The notes beneath the pieces are model-generated. The model did no database searches, was not told the origin of the DNA, and saw only the letters and a list, made by a program, of their open reading frames with translations. Of a DNA stretch of 64,000 nucleotides, positions 1 through 9,837 are shown in pieces (the stretch's first letter is position 1; every line of letters begins with the position of its first letter). This DNA is from Paenibacillus alvei DSM 29. Lineage in GTDB: Bacteria > Bacillota > Bacilli > Paenibacillales > Paenibacillaceae. The stretch is taken from positions 462,001 through 526,000 of the forward strand of contig NZ_AMBZ01000001.1 of the NCBI RefSeq assembly GCF_000293805.1, written 5' to 3'. The position numbers and the translations under genes are program-made.

Positions 1-141
1 CTTCCCGGCAGCCAAGACTGCCGTTCTATTGCTTTAAGCTTATCATCCCCCACTCTTTTTTTCAAAAATGATCAAGCTATCCCACTAAGAAAATACCTCT
101 CTATATCATTACCAATAGGAAACAGCATACTCCTCCATTGA

Positions 142-945
142 CTAAAAATAGATCGTAAATAGCGGCGTTTCCTCTGTCACTTCAACAATTTTGGCTACTT
201 CACTGCCGTATCGATCCACATTGAGCCAGTCGATAAAGTCCTCTGCCCCATACACATTGATATACCCCTTATATGAGAGCTCCCCAAATTCGATACACTC
301 ATTATGCTGCCTAAATGGATGATTCCCCGTAATATTTTGCAAAAAATCTAAAAATTCACCTGACAAAGCCTTGATGTTCTCCCCTACACACTTGGGAACA
401 TCGATATAAGTAATAATGTGGCGCGCTACTATGATTTCAACTAAAACAGAGTCTTCTCCTTGCGGATCTGCATGTTGATCCAACACCAGTAATCCCTCTG
501 ATAATTGTTCAGAAACTTCACCATGCCTCGAAAGAAATTCAATCATCCGCTCCCTCGTATGGTATCTGAAATATTTACTGTAGCGAAGCAGCAATTCTTC
601 TGACGTTGCATGAATCGGAATATCATATCTGTTAACCATAATCAACGCTGGACCAGTTTCGGGAGATTCATAATGATACCCTCGTTCAGAGGAGCCAATG
701 CGGAATACGGTTAGAATCAGCGCCAGCTCCTCTCTCGTCAGACTAATCAACAGCTTCATATACGGCTCAAGCAGATTATTGCACTCGTACTGGTGGTCTC
801 GGATTGCATGACTGCCATTCTCTTCTGATACATACTGCCCCATTTCTATACGCGTATCATTCGCTATCTCCCATGCTCGAATCGATGCACTAAAATGAAT
901 CACTTGATGTATGATTGGCTTCAATCTAACTACTTCTCGGTACAT
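142..945 (-). CDS. Hypothetical protein, 267 aa
   Basis: I do not recognise this protein. It is a soluble, acidic 267-residue product with no signal peptide, no membrane segment and no motif that I can name. The ATG at 945 has a plausible ribosome site (GAGGGAGG) 6-8 bases upstream, so it is likely a real gene. It sits alone between the window edge and the terminator of the ABC exporter genes. The residue mix (many Ile, Leu, Glu and aromatic residues evenly spread) looks like a compact globular domain. The first 141 bases of the window hold only a short GGCAG/CTGCC hairpin that I cannot assign. Confidence 0.6.
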   Translation of the reverse strand: MYREVVRLKPIIHQVIHFSASIRAWEIANDTRIEMGQYVSEENGSHAIRDHQYECNNLLEPYMKLLISLTREELALILTVFRIGSSERGYHYESPETGPALIMVNRYDIPIHATSEELLLRYSKYFRYHTRERMIEFLSRHGEVSEQLSEGLLVLDQHADPQGEDSVLVEIIVARHIITYIDVPKCVGENIKALSGEFLDFLQNITGNHPFRQHNECIEFGELSYKGYINVYGAEDFIDWLNVDRYGSEVAKIVEVTEETPLFTIYF

Positions 946-1034
946 GCCCTTGCCTCCCTCTACTTCTTCTATTTCTTAATTCGACTCCTGTGCAAACGCG
1001 ACCTTTATCCTGCCCTCATATCTCGGCGAAAACA

Positions 1035-1076
1035 AAAAAATCGCCCTCCAAACCCATTGCTGAATTGGAAGGCGAT
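1035..1076 (-). terminator. Rho-independent terminator of the ABC exporter operon
   Basis: An imperfect stem ATCGCCTTCCAA / TTGGAGGGCGAT is followed on the minus strand by a run of seven T. It lies 12 bases past the stop of the last permease gene. Confidence 0.8.
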
Positions 1077-1087
1077 AACCTATTCGA

Positions 1088-1873
1088 TTAAGATCCCGCC
1101 CCGCGGTATCGCTTAACACCGATGTTCCACAGCGTTAACCCAAGGGCGAAGAAGATAACCCCCACAACCGGAGTCAGGAGCGCCATCTGCTGCAGTCCCT
1201 TGTCCTTCATGAAGTAGGAGGCCGGAATGATGCCCACGAATGCGAATGGCAGAATCCATGTGAGCAGCACTTGAATGAACCGATTGTAGATCGTTAACGG
1301 ATAACGGCCATAGCTCTGAATGTTCCACACGAGCGGTAGAATGCCTGTCGGCGCATCCGAATAGAATGAAATCGATGTTAGTGCAGAATAAATGCCGAAG
1401 TACAGCATCACCGATCCGATCAGCATCACGAACAGCATGAGCAGCTCCATGATGCCGAAGTCGAGACCTAGCCTGTTCCAGCATATGCCCATCATGATTG
1501 CACCAACGATAGAACCGATAATGGAGGGGGGATCTACATTTTCAAGGAGAATCTGAAATAGATTATGCGCTGGACGCGTCAATATCCGATCCATTTCCCC
1601 CTTTACGATATATCGCTCACTGAACCCCCACAAATTGAAGAAGCAGCTAAATATGCCATATGGAATCATGAAATAGCCATAGACGAACACCATCTCATCA
1701 CGCGTCCAGCCAGCCAATGTCGGCGTATGCATGAAGACGATGAAGATGAAGATTAAATTCGTGACCTGAAATAGCAGATCCGATGCGATCTCTATCCAGA
1801 AGTCTGCACGATAGGTAAGGCGTGTTTTGATATAGTTTTTCAAATACTCACTAACAAGTCCGAAGTAATACAT
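1088..1873 (-). CDS. ABC-2 type transporter permease (DUF990-like), second subunit
   Basis: Integral membrane subunit (261 aa) of an ABC exporter. The start chosen is the ATG at 1873 (MYYFGLVSEYLK), which has AGGGAGG nine bases upstream; the upstream extension of the reading frame to 2056 overlaps the preceding permease and has no membrane character. About six hydrophobic segments are visible, and the style (YxxFxxNY..TRLTYRADFW at the N-terminus) is that of the ABC-2_membrane_6 (DUF990) family, whose members pair with a second similar permease and one ATPase. The gene starts 5 bases after the stop of the first permease. Substrate unknown; drug or lipid export is possible but nothing here shows it. 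Confidence 0.85.
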   Translation of the reverse strand: MYYFGLVSEYLKNYIKTRLTYRADFWIEIASDLLFQVTNLIFIFIVFMHTPTLAGWTRDEMVFVYGYFMIPYGIFSCFFNLWGFSERYIVKGEMDRILTRPAHNLFQILLENVDPPSIIGSIVGAIMMGICWNRLGLDFGIMELLMLFVMLIGSVMLYFGIYSALTSISFYSDAPTGILPLVWNIQSYGRYPLTIYNRFIQVLLTWILPFAFVGIIPASYFMKDKGLQQMALLTPVVGVIFFALGLTLWNIGVKRYRGAGS

Positions 1874-1878
1874 CGTGA

Positions 1879-2673
1879 TCAACCTCCCTGCACGAACAAG
1901 CGTCTGCGCGCGGAACGCCACAGCAGCACAATTGGAATAACGAGCACTACCGCCCACAGCAATTGGATGCCGAGCGCTGCCCACACTTGATCTCCTGCCA
2001 CTCTGCCTGTAAATACAGAGCTCGGCAAATACGTGATCGCTTGGAATGGCAGCCATTCATTCAACGCGAGCAGCCAGCCTGGGAAGAAGCTGATCGGTAC
2101 AATAACACCGGAGAACAAATCGACGACAACCCGCTTCATACGAATCATGCCCTCATTATTTTCGATGAAAAAGGCCGTCAATCCCGTCAGCATATTCAAC
2201 TGTGAATTAATCAGGAAGCTCATAAACAGCATGACACCGAATACCGCCCACTGCTTCGGATCCTGTGGAAGCTTCACTGGGAAAAGAATGCATGCGATGA
2301 CCATACCCGGCCCCATGAAGAGCAGCAATCGGAACAAGCCTTCGCCGAACGCCTGCATCAGCTTGACGAATAGGTAATTGTAAGGCCGAATAAATTGGAT
2401 CGCTACGCTGCCATCTCGAATTTCCATGGCAATATCACGATCCATGTTGTTGAAGTAAAAGGCGCGCGCCATCCAAGAAACCGCGATGTAAGTCGTCATC
2501 TGGTCAGCCGTAAAGCCTGCAAGTGTTCCTTGTCCGCCGTAAATCGCCTGCCAGGTGAAATAATACACGCCGATGTTGAGCGTATAGATGAGAATACCGG
2601 AATAGTAATTAACTCGGTAAGCCAGCATCAACAGGAAGCGAATGCGGATAAATTCAAGATATGCGCTAGCCAT
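1879..2673 (-). CDS. ABC-2 type transporter permease (DUF990-like), first subunit
   Basis: A 264-residue membrane protein with about six hydrophobic stretches, related in architecture to the downstream permease. DUF990-type permeases typically occur as a dissimilar pair, as here. The start ATG at 2673 lies inside the 3' end of the ATPase gene (8-base overlap), so translation is probably coupled. Together with the ATPase and the second permease it forms a complete three-gene exporter. The sequence gives no hint of substrate. Confidence 0.85.
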   Translation of the reverse strand: MASAYLEFIRIRFLLMLAYRVNYYSGILIYTLNIGVYYFTWQAIYGGQGTLAGFTADQMTTYIAVSWMARAFYFNNMDRDIAMEIRDGSVAIQFIRPYNYLFVKLMQAFGEGLFRLLLFMGPGMVIACILFPVKLPQDPKQWAVFGVMLFMSFLINSQLNMLTGLTAFFIENNEGMIRMKRVVVDLFSGVIVPISFFPGWLLALNEWLPFQAITYLPSSVFTGRVAGDQVWAALGIQLLWAVVLVIPIVLLWRSARRRLFVQGG

Positions 2674-3778
2674 GAGTCACCGCTTCCTTCTCCTTGTCGT
2701 TCTCTTCCTTGCGCTCAGCGTCGTCTGTCTCCGGCTCCTTCGATTGTATGGACAAGAGAGGGCTTAGCCCTTCTGGCTTCTCAGCCGTGCCCGCCTTGTA
2801 AATCTCACGAACGATATCATCGGTATTCGTCTCAATAATGCTCAAATCCGATATCGACGCACCGCCAACCACTCGTCCTATGACTTCCGATACATTCGTG
2901 GCAAATGGCACAAGAATCCCCGCTTCATAAGGAGATTCAACTGTCCATTCCACGTCAAGGCCGGAAGTAAGCGCCTCAACATCACCCGCTCGCATAGGCT
3001 TCGCAAATTGGAAACGAACCTCTCGTCCCTTGCCCCACGTAGACTTGAGCGTGTCCAATCCGCCGTCATAAATAATGCGCCCATCATCGAGCATAATGAC
3101 ACGCGTACATAGAGCTTCGATATCCTGCAAATCGTGGGTAGTCAGCAAAATCGTCGTGCCATGCTCTGCGTTCAGTTGCTTCAAAAACTCCCGAATTTCC
3201 GTTTTCACAACGATATCGAGGCCAATCGTCGGTTCATCCAAAAACAGCACGGAAGGCCGGTGCAACAGGGATGCCACCAATTCACAGCGCATGCGCTGAC
3301 CAAGGCTCAGCTTCCGTACAGGCCGGTTCAGCAGCTCTTGCAAGGAAAGACGCTCGACCAGCTCATCCAGCCGCTGCTTAAATTCCTTCTCTGGAACGCG
3401 GTATACCTTGCGCAGCAGCCGAAAAGATTCGATGACCCCAATATCCCACCATAGCTGGCTTCGCTGCCCGAATACAACGCCGATGCCGCGAACGAACTTC
3501 TCCCTTTCCTTATGCGGGATGAAGCCATTTACATGAATATCCCCAGCCGTAGGTACTAAGATACCAGTCAGCATCTTAATCGTTGTCGACTTGCCAGCTC
3601 CGTTCTCCCCGATATATCCGCATATTTCCCCTTGCGGAATCGTAAAGGAAATATCCTTCACTGCCATGACCTCGTTGTATTCCCGCTTAAATAGATCAAG
3701 CAAGGCCCCCTTCAATCCATCGCGGTTTTTTTGTACTTGGAACGTTTTGCGCAAATCCTGCACATCAATGGCGTTCAT
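2666..3778 (-). CDS. ABC transporter ATP-binding protein
   Basis: ATPase subunit (370 aa) of the exporter. Visible motifs in order: Walker A GENGAGKST, the Q-loop region VFGQRSQLWWD, signature LSLGQRMRCE, Walker B VLFLDEPTIGLD and the switch His in LLTTHD. A C-terminal extension of about 100 residues ending in a charged Glu/Lys tail follows the nucleotide-binding domain. I chose the ATG at 3778 (MNAIDVQDLRKTF) because homology-like sequence begins there; AAAGGGTG lies about 11 bases upstream, a little far. The reading frame stays open to 3961, but that extension does not look like an ABC domain. It is divergent from the LCP gene across a 226-base gap in which I cannot name a promoter with confidence. 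Confidence 0.88.
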   Translation of the reverse strand: MNAIDVQDLRKTFQVQKNRDGLKGALLDLFKREYNEVMAVKDISFTIPQGEICGYIGENGAGKSTTIKMLTGILVPTAGDIHVNGFIPHKEREKFVRGIGVVFGQRSQLWWDIGVIESFRLLRKVYRVPEKEFKQRLDELVERLSLQELLNRPVRKLSLGQRMRCELVASLLHRPSVLFLDEPTIGLDIVVKTEIREFLKQLNAEHGTTILLTTHDLQDIEALCTRVIMLDDGRIIYDGGLDTLKSTWGKGREVRFQFAKPMRAGDVEALTSGLDVEWTVESPYEAGILVPFATNVSEVIGRVVGGASISDLSIIETNTDDIVREIYKAGTAEKPEGLSPLLSIQSKEPETDDAERKEENDKEKEAVTHG

Positions 3779-4004
3779 ATATGATTCAGTCACCCTTTCC
3801 CTGATCATTGACCCGATACGCGAGTACAACTCATTCAATTGATTCGATTCTGTAAAAATTCTATAATTGGTTAGACAAGATGCGGAGCATTTGCCCATAA
3901 CCTTTACTATAGCACGTAGGACGACTTGAAAGAATGCTGAATGCACCGGATTCGACATCATGATTCTCGCCGCTTTGCCGCCGGATGCGGAAAGGACGAT
4001 ACAT

Positions 4005-4994
4005 ATGTTGAAAAAGTATTGGAAGCATGCCCTTATCTCTGTTTGTGTATTCCTTCTGGCAGGCGCCGGTTATTATATCTGGTCCATGTACAGCAGCTTG
4101 AGCACTTTGCAAAAGCCGCCCGAAGCATCCCGCTTCACTCCTGTTGTGCACCGTGTGCCGGAGAAGGTTAATATCGAGCCTCCCAAATGGCAGGGAGAGG
4201 AGCGAGTCAATATTTTGCTGCTGGGCGGAGACTCTCGTGGCTTGGAAGCCAATGAAGTGCCCCGTTCAGACTCGATTCTGCTCGCCTCCTTCGATCCGAA
4301 GACGAAGCGCGCCAACCTGTTCTCCCTTCTGCGGGATACATACGTTGACATTCCTGGCTTCGGCAAGGATCGTCTCAATGCCGCCCTCTCCTACGGCGGG
4401 CCGGAACTAGCAATGAAGACGGCAAGCACCTTAACGGGACTAGACATTCAATATTATGTGTATACAGACTTCGTTGGATTTATCAAGCTCATTGACGCTC
4501 TCGGCGGCGTGGAATTTGAAGTTGAGAAGGATATGAAATATACGAGCAAGGCAGATAAGCACCAATACGATATTGATTTGAAAAAAGGAAAGCAACTGCT
4601 GAACGGGGAAACAGCACTCATGTATGCCCGCTTCCGCTATGATGCCATGTCCGACTATGCCCGTACCCAACGGCAGCGCGAGCTGCTCGGGGCAGTGGCT
4701 GATAAGCTTAAATCGACTTGGAACCTGCTCCAGCTCCCCTCTCTCATTAAGGAAGTGTCGCCCTATGTGGAAACGAACCTATCGGCAGATGACATCGTGA
4801 AGCTGGCTGCACTGGGCTATGACAGCACGATTGGAGCGAGTCATCAGCTTCCGCCAATGGACAATGTTGCCGATGCGCGGATCAACAATGCAGCCGTGCT
4901 CAAGGTCATCGACGACAATAAGCTCAAGCTATACATTCAAGAAGCTTTGGAGGTCACAGACAAGCCCTCCGTATCTGAAACTATTTCACAATAA
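4005..4994 (+). CDS. LytR-CpsA-Psr (LCP) family cell-wall glycopolymer ligase
   Basis: LCP proteins transfer polyprenyl-phosphate-linked glycopolymers (teichoic acid or capsule) to peptidoglycan outside the membrane. This 329-residue protein has one N-terminal membrane anchor (residues ~7-27) and an extracellular LCP domain: the beginning NILLLGGDSRG, the PRSDSILLASFDP segment with its conserved Arg/Asp, FSLLRDTYV, and the late ARFRYDAMSDYARTQRQRE stretch all match the family. The start at 4005 (MLKKYWKH) is preceded by GGAAAGGA at 8 bases; the reading frame opens at 3960 but without such a site. The aminomutase gene follows after 15 bases, so the two are likely cotranscribed. Confidence 0.9.
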   Translation: MLKKYWKHALISVCVFLLAGAGYYIWSMYSSLSTLQKPPEASRFTPVVHRVPEKVNIEPPKWQGEERVNILLLGGDSRGLEANEVPRSDSILLASFDPKTKRANLFSLLRDTYVDIPGFGKDRLNAALSYGGPELAMKTASTLTGLDIQYYVYTDFVGFIKLIDALGGVEFEVEKDMKYTSKADKHQYDIDLKKGKQLLNGETALMYARFRYDAMSDYARTQRQRELLGAVADKLKSTWNLLQLPSLIKEVSPYVETNLSADDIVKLAALGYDSTIGASHQLPPMDNVADARINNAAVLKVIDDNKLKLYIQEALEVTDKPSVSETISQ

Positions 4995-5009
4995 AGGGGA
5001 TTCATCAAC

Positions 5010-6326
5010 ATGACAACGAATCGGAACCGTTCGGGACAATTGTACGAAGAAGCGCTCCAACATATCGTAGGCGGGGTCAACAGCCCTTCCCGTTCATTCA
5101 AGGCGGTCGGAGGCGGCGCTCCGGTCTTCATGGAACGCGCACAAGGCGCGTATTTCTGGGATGTTGACGGCAATCGCTACATTGACTATCTAGCTGCCTA
5201 TGGCCCTATCATTACAGGCCATGCCCATCCGCATGTAACGAAGGCTATCGTTCGGGCAGCACAGAACGGCACCCTGTACGGCACACCAACCGAGCTTGAA
5301 ATCAAGCTTGCTCGGATGCTGAAGGAAGCCGTTCCGTCCATGGATAAAGTCCGCTTCGTCAACTCGGGCACCGAGGCGGTTATGACAACAATCCGCGTAG
5401 CCCGCGCTTATACAAAGCGAACGAAGATTATTAAGTTCGCTGGATGCTACCACGGACATTCGGATCTCGTGCTCGTTGCAGCAGGCTCTGGCCCTTCTAC
5501 ACTTGGTATTCCAGACAGTGCGGGGATTCCAACCACGATTGCTAACGAAGTCATTACAGTTCCATTCAACGATCTCGGCAGCTTGAAGGAAGCATTGGAG
5601 CATTGGGGAGACGATGTGGCTGCCGTTATGGCCGAGCCTATCGTCGGCAACTTCGGCATGGTTATGCCTGCAGAGGGCTTCCTTGAAGGCTTGTGCAAGC
5701 TCGCTCGCGAATATGGGGCGCTTGTTATTTATGATGAGGTTATCAGTGCATTCCGCTTCCATTACGGATCTGCCCAAACATACCGCGCCTTCCCTGACTT
5801 CGCGGCAATTGAGCCGGATCTGACGGCAATGGGCAAAATCATTGGCGGCGGCCTGCCGATCGGCGCCTATGGCGGACGCAAGCACATCATGGAGCAAGTA
5901 GCTCCGCTCGGCCCTGCATACCAAGCAGGTACAATGGCAGGCAACCCTGCTTCGATCTCTGCCGGCATTGCATGTCTGGAGGTTCTACAAGCAGAGGGCG
6001 TATACGAGCAAATGGAGGAATTGGCGATCCGTCTGACGAACGGCATTCAAGAAGGTGCTGACCGTTATGGCGTACCGCTTACAATCAACCGTATTCGCGG
6101 CGCATTCTCAACGCACTTCTGCGATCATCCGGTCACGAATTATGCAGAAGCACAGGAAACGGACGGTGAAGCATTCGGCGCATTCTTCCGTCATATGCTT
6201 GACCAAGGCATCTGCCTTGCACCTTCGAAGTACGAAGCATGGTTCCTGACTACCGAGCATACCCCGGAAGACATCGAGCGTACGATTGAAGCCGCGCACG
6301 AAGCATTCCGCCGCATGAGAGGCTAG
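5010..6326 (+). CDS. gsaB: Glutamate-1-semialdehyde 2,1-aminomutase (GsaB/HemL type)
   Basis: PLP enzyme converting glutamate-1-semialdehyde to 5-aminolevulinate in the C5 route to haem. The 438-residue sequence is full length and carries [13 protein letters not shown] near the start, the GCYHGH motif, DEVISAFR, and the PLP lysine in [12 protein letters not shown]. It is not next to hemA/C/D/B, so it is probably the second, GsaB-like paralogue found in Bacillales rather than the hem-operon HemL; that assignment rests on context. It follows the LCP gene by 15 bases with AAAGGGG upstream of the ATG. Confidence 0.88.
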   Translation: MTTNRNRSGQLYEEALQHIVGGVNSPSRSFKAVGGGAPVFMERAQGAYFWDVDGNRYIDYLAAYGPIITGHAHPHVTKAIVRAAQNGTLYGTPTELEIKLARMLKEAVPSMDKVRFVNSGTEAVMTTIRVARAYTKRTKIIKFAGCYHGHSDLVLVAAGSGPSTLGIPDSAGIPTTIANEVITVPFNDLGSLKEALEHWGDDVAAVMAEPIVGNFGMVMPAEGFLEGLCKLAREYGALVIYDEVISAFRFHYGSAQTYRAFPDFAAIEPDLTAMGKIIGGGLPIGAYGGRKHIMEQVAPLGPAYQAGTMAGNPASISAGIACLEVLQAEGVYEQMEELAIRLTNGIQEGADRYGVPLTINRIRGAFSTHFCDHPVTNYAEAQETDGEAFGAFFRHMLDQGICLAPSKYEAWFLTTEHTPEDIERTIEAAHEAFRRMRG

Positions 6327-6390
6327 TTCGGCGAAGAGACGAATAAACAAAGAGCTATCTCTATCATCTAAAACAGATCCGTTATAGCAC

Positions 6391-6429
6391 AGCGCCCCAA
6401 CCAATGCAATAATCACAGGTCGGGGCGCT
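6391..6429. terminator. Bidirectional terminator between gsaB and the J-domain gene
   Basis: AGCGCCCC / GGGGCGCT stem between two convergent genes, followed by a T-rich tract on the plus strand. Confidence 0.75.
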
Positions 6430-6438
6430 TCTTCTTTA

Positions 6439-7254
6439 TCATCGTACAGTGTGACTTTCTCGACGAAGCCGGCTTGCTTGATACATGTCGTATGCTTCCT
6501 TTACCCATGTGAACAAATACGCGCTCCCGCCGTGATCGGGATGCAGCACCCGCAGCAGCTTGCGGGACTGCTTCCTCACCTGCTTCGCATCCGCTTCTTC
6601 AGGGACACCAATTAGCGTATGAAAGGACAAATCCTTACCGGCGGATGGTGCGATCCCTGTTGAACGCGAGCTGTCTCCATAGGTTCGGTTGTATGTATTC
6701 CTCTCACGAGATGCCTCTTCCTCCCATGCAGCCAGTTCCCGCAGCCATGTTGAAAGCACGCGCTCCAGCTCATTTTCATCTGTAGGCAGCATGCCCTGCC
6801 AGAAGTCATACTCCATTTGCCTCATTCGCTGTTCAAGCTGCTCCATAACATCATTTCGAGTAATTAGTACAGCCTTCACACGCTCTGCTTTGCGGAAAAG
6901 CTGAAGAATTTGCCGGGTCGCCCATTCCGGTATCTCGGCAGCAAAGGCATGCAGCACCTTCGGCATTTCCTGATCCCGAACATGAAAGTCCTGAAGAAAC
7001 TCCATTAGCCACTCCTGTTGGCTTACGTTCAGGCTGGAGCCGATTTGAACGGCAAGCTGAAGCTTGATGCCGCCATTCTTCAGCTTAACAGACCAAGACT
7101 CTGTCAACTGCTCTAATGCATTTACAATGGAAATCAGATAAGGATCCGTAACTTCTATAGCTTTATTACCTTCTGTATCTTTATTGCTTTCATTACTCTT
7201 GATCCCGACTGTTGTCTCAACTCCGGCATCCTTCTGTTCACCCTTCCGCTTCAT
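6439..7254 (-). CDS. J-domain (DnaJ-like) protein
   Basis: A 271-residue protein whose last ~60 residues form a J domain: LIGVPEEADAKQVRKQSRKL with the HPD motif (LHPDHGG) and a following helix. J domains recruit and stimulate Hsp70 (DnaK). The N-terminal 200 residues are helical, charged and unfamiliar; there is no zinc-finger or G/F region, so this is a type III J protein. Three ATG codons lie in a row (7260, 7257, 7254) behind AAAGGAG; the third has the best 7-base spacing. It is convergent with gsaB. Confidence 0.82.
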   Translation of the reverse strand: MKRKGEQKDAGVETTVGIKSNESNKDTEGNKAIEVTDPYLISIVNALEQLTESWSVKLKNGGIKLQLAVQIGSSLNVSQQEWLMEFLQDFHVRDQEMPKVLHAFAAEIPEWATRQILQLFRKAERVKAVLITRNDVMEQLEQRMRQMEYDFWQGMLPTDENELERVLSTWLRELAAWEEEASRERNTYNRTYGDSSRSTGIAPSAGKDLSFHTLIGVPEEADAKQVRKQSRKLLRVLHPDHGGSAYLFTWVKEAYDMYQASRLRRESHTVR

Positions 7255-7323
7255 CATCATGCTCCTTTCCCCAGCAAGCTTCAACCCTACACTAAATTGA
7301 TTCATGCTTGGGTGCCTGTATCC

Positions 7324-8007
7324 TTACACATCCGGTTCAGGTCTCTCAAGCAGTCCTCCTGGAACTGGCTCAACGATACGGAACATGCATTTCGTACCAC
7401 CTTCCACGATGCATTCCGTCCGATCGACATCCGCATGAAGCACCGTGGCAAACATCGACTGCTCGCATCTGCAAGGAGAACCGAACTGAGCCGCAACTTG
7501 CGAAATCGGGCAATTGGCTTCTTCCAGCCAATAGCTTCCGTCCTCACATCTGCCCCATCTAACCATATAGCCTTCCTTGTCCTGTAGTGCTGCCAATGCA
7601 CAGATACGTTCCTCTAAGGTGGCTTGATTTAATAACGGAGCATACCGTTTCTCTTGCTTCTGCCTGCGATAATGGAAAAGCTGCTCCACCGTATCTTCAC
7701 CGGACTGTTCCTGCAGTTGCTCAAGAATATCGATGATCAGCGCATCATATGCACTGACGAACAGCATGCTTGCTTTATCGGTCAAACTATACTCATAGGT
7801 AGGTCTTCCTAGCTGCTGACGAATCAAATGAGCGTGTACATACCCGCCCTTTTGCAGCGCATATAAATGCCTGCGAACGGCTATAGCCGATAGTTGAAGG
7901 TGCTTCGCGATAGCGGGCACCCCGACTGTTCCCTGCTGCTTTAAAAACAATAAAATATTACGACGGGCTGAATGATTAATCATATTGGCTTGCTGCGTAA
8001 TCGTCAT
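7324..8007 (-). CDS. Winged-helix regulator with C-terminal cysteine cluster (SufR/DeoR-like)
   Basis: A 227-residue transcription regulator. Residues ~8-60 form a winged helix-turn-helix (ARRNILLFLKQQGTVGVPAIAKHL..AVRRHLYAL). The C-terminal third contains Cys residues in the arrangement NCPISQVA..CRCEQ..EC..KC, the layout of the iron-sulfur ligands in SufR-like regulators of Fe-S assembly or redox genes. The metal site is inference. The start at 8007 follows GGGAGG by 7 bases. Its targets are not evident; no suf genes are in the window. Confidence 0.75.
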   Translation of the reverse strand: MTITQQANMINHSARRNILLFLKQQGTVGVPAIAKHLQLSAIAVRRHLYALQKGGYVHAHLIRQQLGRPTYEYSLTDKASMLFVSAYDALIIDILEQLQEQSGEDTVEQLFHYRRQKQEKRYAPLLNQATLEERICALAALQDKEGYMVRWGRCEDGSYWLEEANCPISQVAAQFGSPCRCEQSMFATVLHADVDRTECIVEGGTKCMFRIVEPVPGGLLERPEPDV

Positions 8008-8212
8008 CTTACAGCCTCCCTAACTTGCAGGCGATGCGGGTCTATTCTTTTCCTTTGTCCCAATTCCACCATCTCCTTATCTTCGGTCTGGAACAGCGGT
8101 TTGATTTACGCTCGATTCACGTATAGTATAGAAAATATTTTTCCTTAGATCAACTTTGTTTCCTCAAACAGATATACACCCAGCTTTATTGCCTGCTTCA
8201 TCGAAATACGAA

Positions 8213-8241
8213 AAAGCCAGCGGAACGAATCCGCTGGCTTT
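8213..8241 (-). terminator. Terminator downstream of the NagE-type PTS gene
   Basis: A perfect 12-base stem (AAAGCCAGCGGA / TCCGCTGGCTTT) is followed on the minus strand by TTTTT. It lies 46 bases past the nagE stop. Confidence 0.9.
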
Positions 8242-8287
8242 CTGCCTTGCCATCTGGCTTATTTGAATGTACCAACCAAGAGGGTAC

Positions 8288-9733
8288 TTACAGCTTTTTA
8301 ATTTCTTCCTTCAAGAGCTCAGACTGGGTACCGAATACAACTTGTACGTTGCCTTTGCCCAATCTCATAATGCCTGCTGCCCCCAACGCTTTCAAACCAG
8401 ACTCGTTAACCAAGCTGTCATCTTTCAGCGTCAGACGAAGACGAGTAATACAAGCTTCGTTTGTAATGATGTTATCTTTTCCACCTATATTTTCCAATAC
8501 CTTAACAGCCTTTTCTTTGATCGTGCTATTAGCTGCACTGGCTGTTGCCGCATTAGACTCCTCTGTCTCTACTTCGCGTCCAGGTGTCTTCAGGTTCAGC
8601 TTCACGATAAGGAATCGGAATAAGAAGTAATAAACAACGAAGTATGCAATACCGATTGGAATGAGCAACAGTGGCTTAGTCGCAAGCGGGAAGTTCAGCG
8701 CATAGTCGATAAACCCTGCCGAGAAACCAAAGCCGTGCTTGATTCCCCACAATGCTGTAATTACGCCGGAGATACCGGACAACACAGCATGCACTACGAA
8801 CAATACTGGAGCTGCAAACATGAACGCAAACTCAATCGGTTCTGTAACACCTGTTAAGAAAGAAGCAAATGCAACTCCCATAAAGATCGATGCTACAGCT
8901 TTGCGTTTTTCAGGACGTGCAGTGTGAATAATGGCAAGTGCTGCACCAGGCAAAGCAAACATCATAATCGGGAAGAAACCTGTCATAAACATACCAGCCG
9001 ACTTGTCTCCTGCGAAGAAACGAGTAATATCACCCTTCACGACCTCGCCAGCGGCATCTGTAAATGTACCGAGTTGGAACCAAGCAATGTTGTTAAGGAT
9101 ATGATGCAAGCCTGTTGGAATAAGCAAGCGATTAGCCAGCATAAAGCCGCCAGAACCGATTGCACCTAAACCAACAACCCAGTTACCAAATGAATCGATA
9201 GCTTGTTGTACCGGACCCCAAACAATCGCAAAAGCAAGACCGATAATAATAATCGAAACGGATGTTACCATCGGAACAAATCGTTTTCCGCCAAAGAATC
9301 CTAGCCAATCAGGCAGCTTGATATTATGATACCTGTTGTACATAAAGGCAGCCAAACATCCTGCTAATATACCGCCTAATACACCCATATCCAATTTCAA
9401 GTCATCTGGGATGAAACTGAAAATACCAGGAGTGATCTCCAATATTTTCATAAGAATGATATGAGCAAGCACAGCTGCTAATGCAGCAACTGCATCTCCC
9501 GCTAATCCTATTGCAATGGCTACTGCAAATATGAGCGGTAATTGTTTAAAGATGGTATCCCCACCTGCAAGTAAAAATGGAGCTACATAATGGTTCAAAA
9601 ACTCGCCTGCAGCGCCCATGTGAAAATCTTTCACGTAGTCAATAGCGCCGAATCGAAGTAAAATTGCCGCCGCCGGAAGAGTTGCTACCGGAAGCATCAA
9701 TGCACGACCAATTTTTTGCAAAAAGGCTAGCAT
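8288..9733 (-). CDS. nagE: PTS EIICB, N-acetylglucosamine type (NagE/NagP-like)
   Basis: Membrane permease and phosphotransfer protein of 481 residues. EIIC domain first (residues ~1-370, about ten membrane segments), then a flexible linker and an EIIB domain with the phosphorylated cysteine in NEACITRLRL. The sugar-binding part reads TGLHHILNNIAWFQLG and GDITRFFAGD.SAGMFMTGFFPIMMF, which follows E. coli NagE rather than PtsG, so N-acetylglucosamine is the likely substrate. There is no EIIA domain; the separate EIIA encoded at 13.1 kb probably serves it. Transcription passes through a RAT/terminator 100-200 bases upstream of its start, directly behind the antiterminator gene. Confidence 0.87.
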   Translation of the reverse strand: MLAFLQKIGRALMLPVATLPAAAILLRFGAIDYVKDFHMGAAGEFLNHYVAPFLLAGGDTIFKQLPLIFAVAIAIGLAGDAVAALAAVLAHIILMKILEITPGIFSFIPDDLKLDMGVLGGILAGCLAAFMYNRYHNIKLPDWLGFFGGKRFVPMVTSVSIIIIGLAFAIVWGPVQQAIDSFGNWVVGLGAIGSGGFMLANRLLIPTGLHHILNNIAWFQLGTFTDAAGEVVKGDITRFFAGDKSAGMFMTGFFPIMMFALPGAALAIIHTARPEKRKAVASIFMGVAFASFLTGVTEPIEFAFMFAAPVLFVVHAVLSGISGVITALWGIKHGFGFSAGFIDYALNFPLATKPLLLIPIGIAYFVVYYFLFRFLIVKLNLKTPGREVETEESNAATASAANSTIKEKAVKVLENIGGKDNIITNEACITRLRLTLKDDSLVNESGLKALGAAGIMRLGKGNVQVVFGTQSELLKEEIKKL

Positions 9734-9837
9734 GTGTCGTTCCTCCTTGTGGTGAATAAGTAAAGTATGGATAAAAGGTCAAAGATTTATGCTTCGACCT
9801 GTCATCTCCATCGCCCAAATGAAAGCGCATTAGAGAA

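Noticed and set aside
895-1116. 73-codon plus-strand frame between the first gene and the exporter operon
   Set aside because: It overlaps the terminator and the ends of both neighbouring genes and has no ribosome site.
5190-5924. Long open frame antisense to gsaB (and similar ones antisense to bioF, fadN, etfB, the ROK kinase gene)
   Set aside because: They lie opposite strongly conserved enzymes, have no ribosome sites and no recognisable domains; they are mirror frames caused by codon bias.
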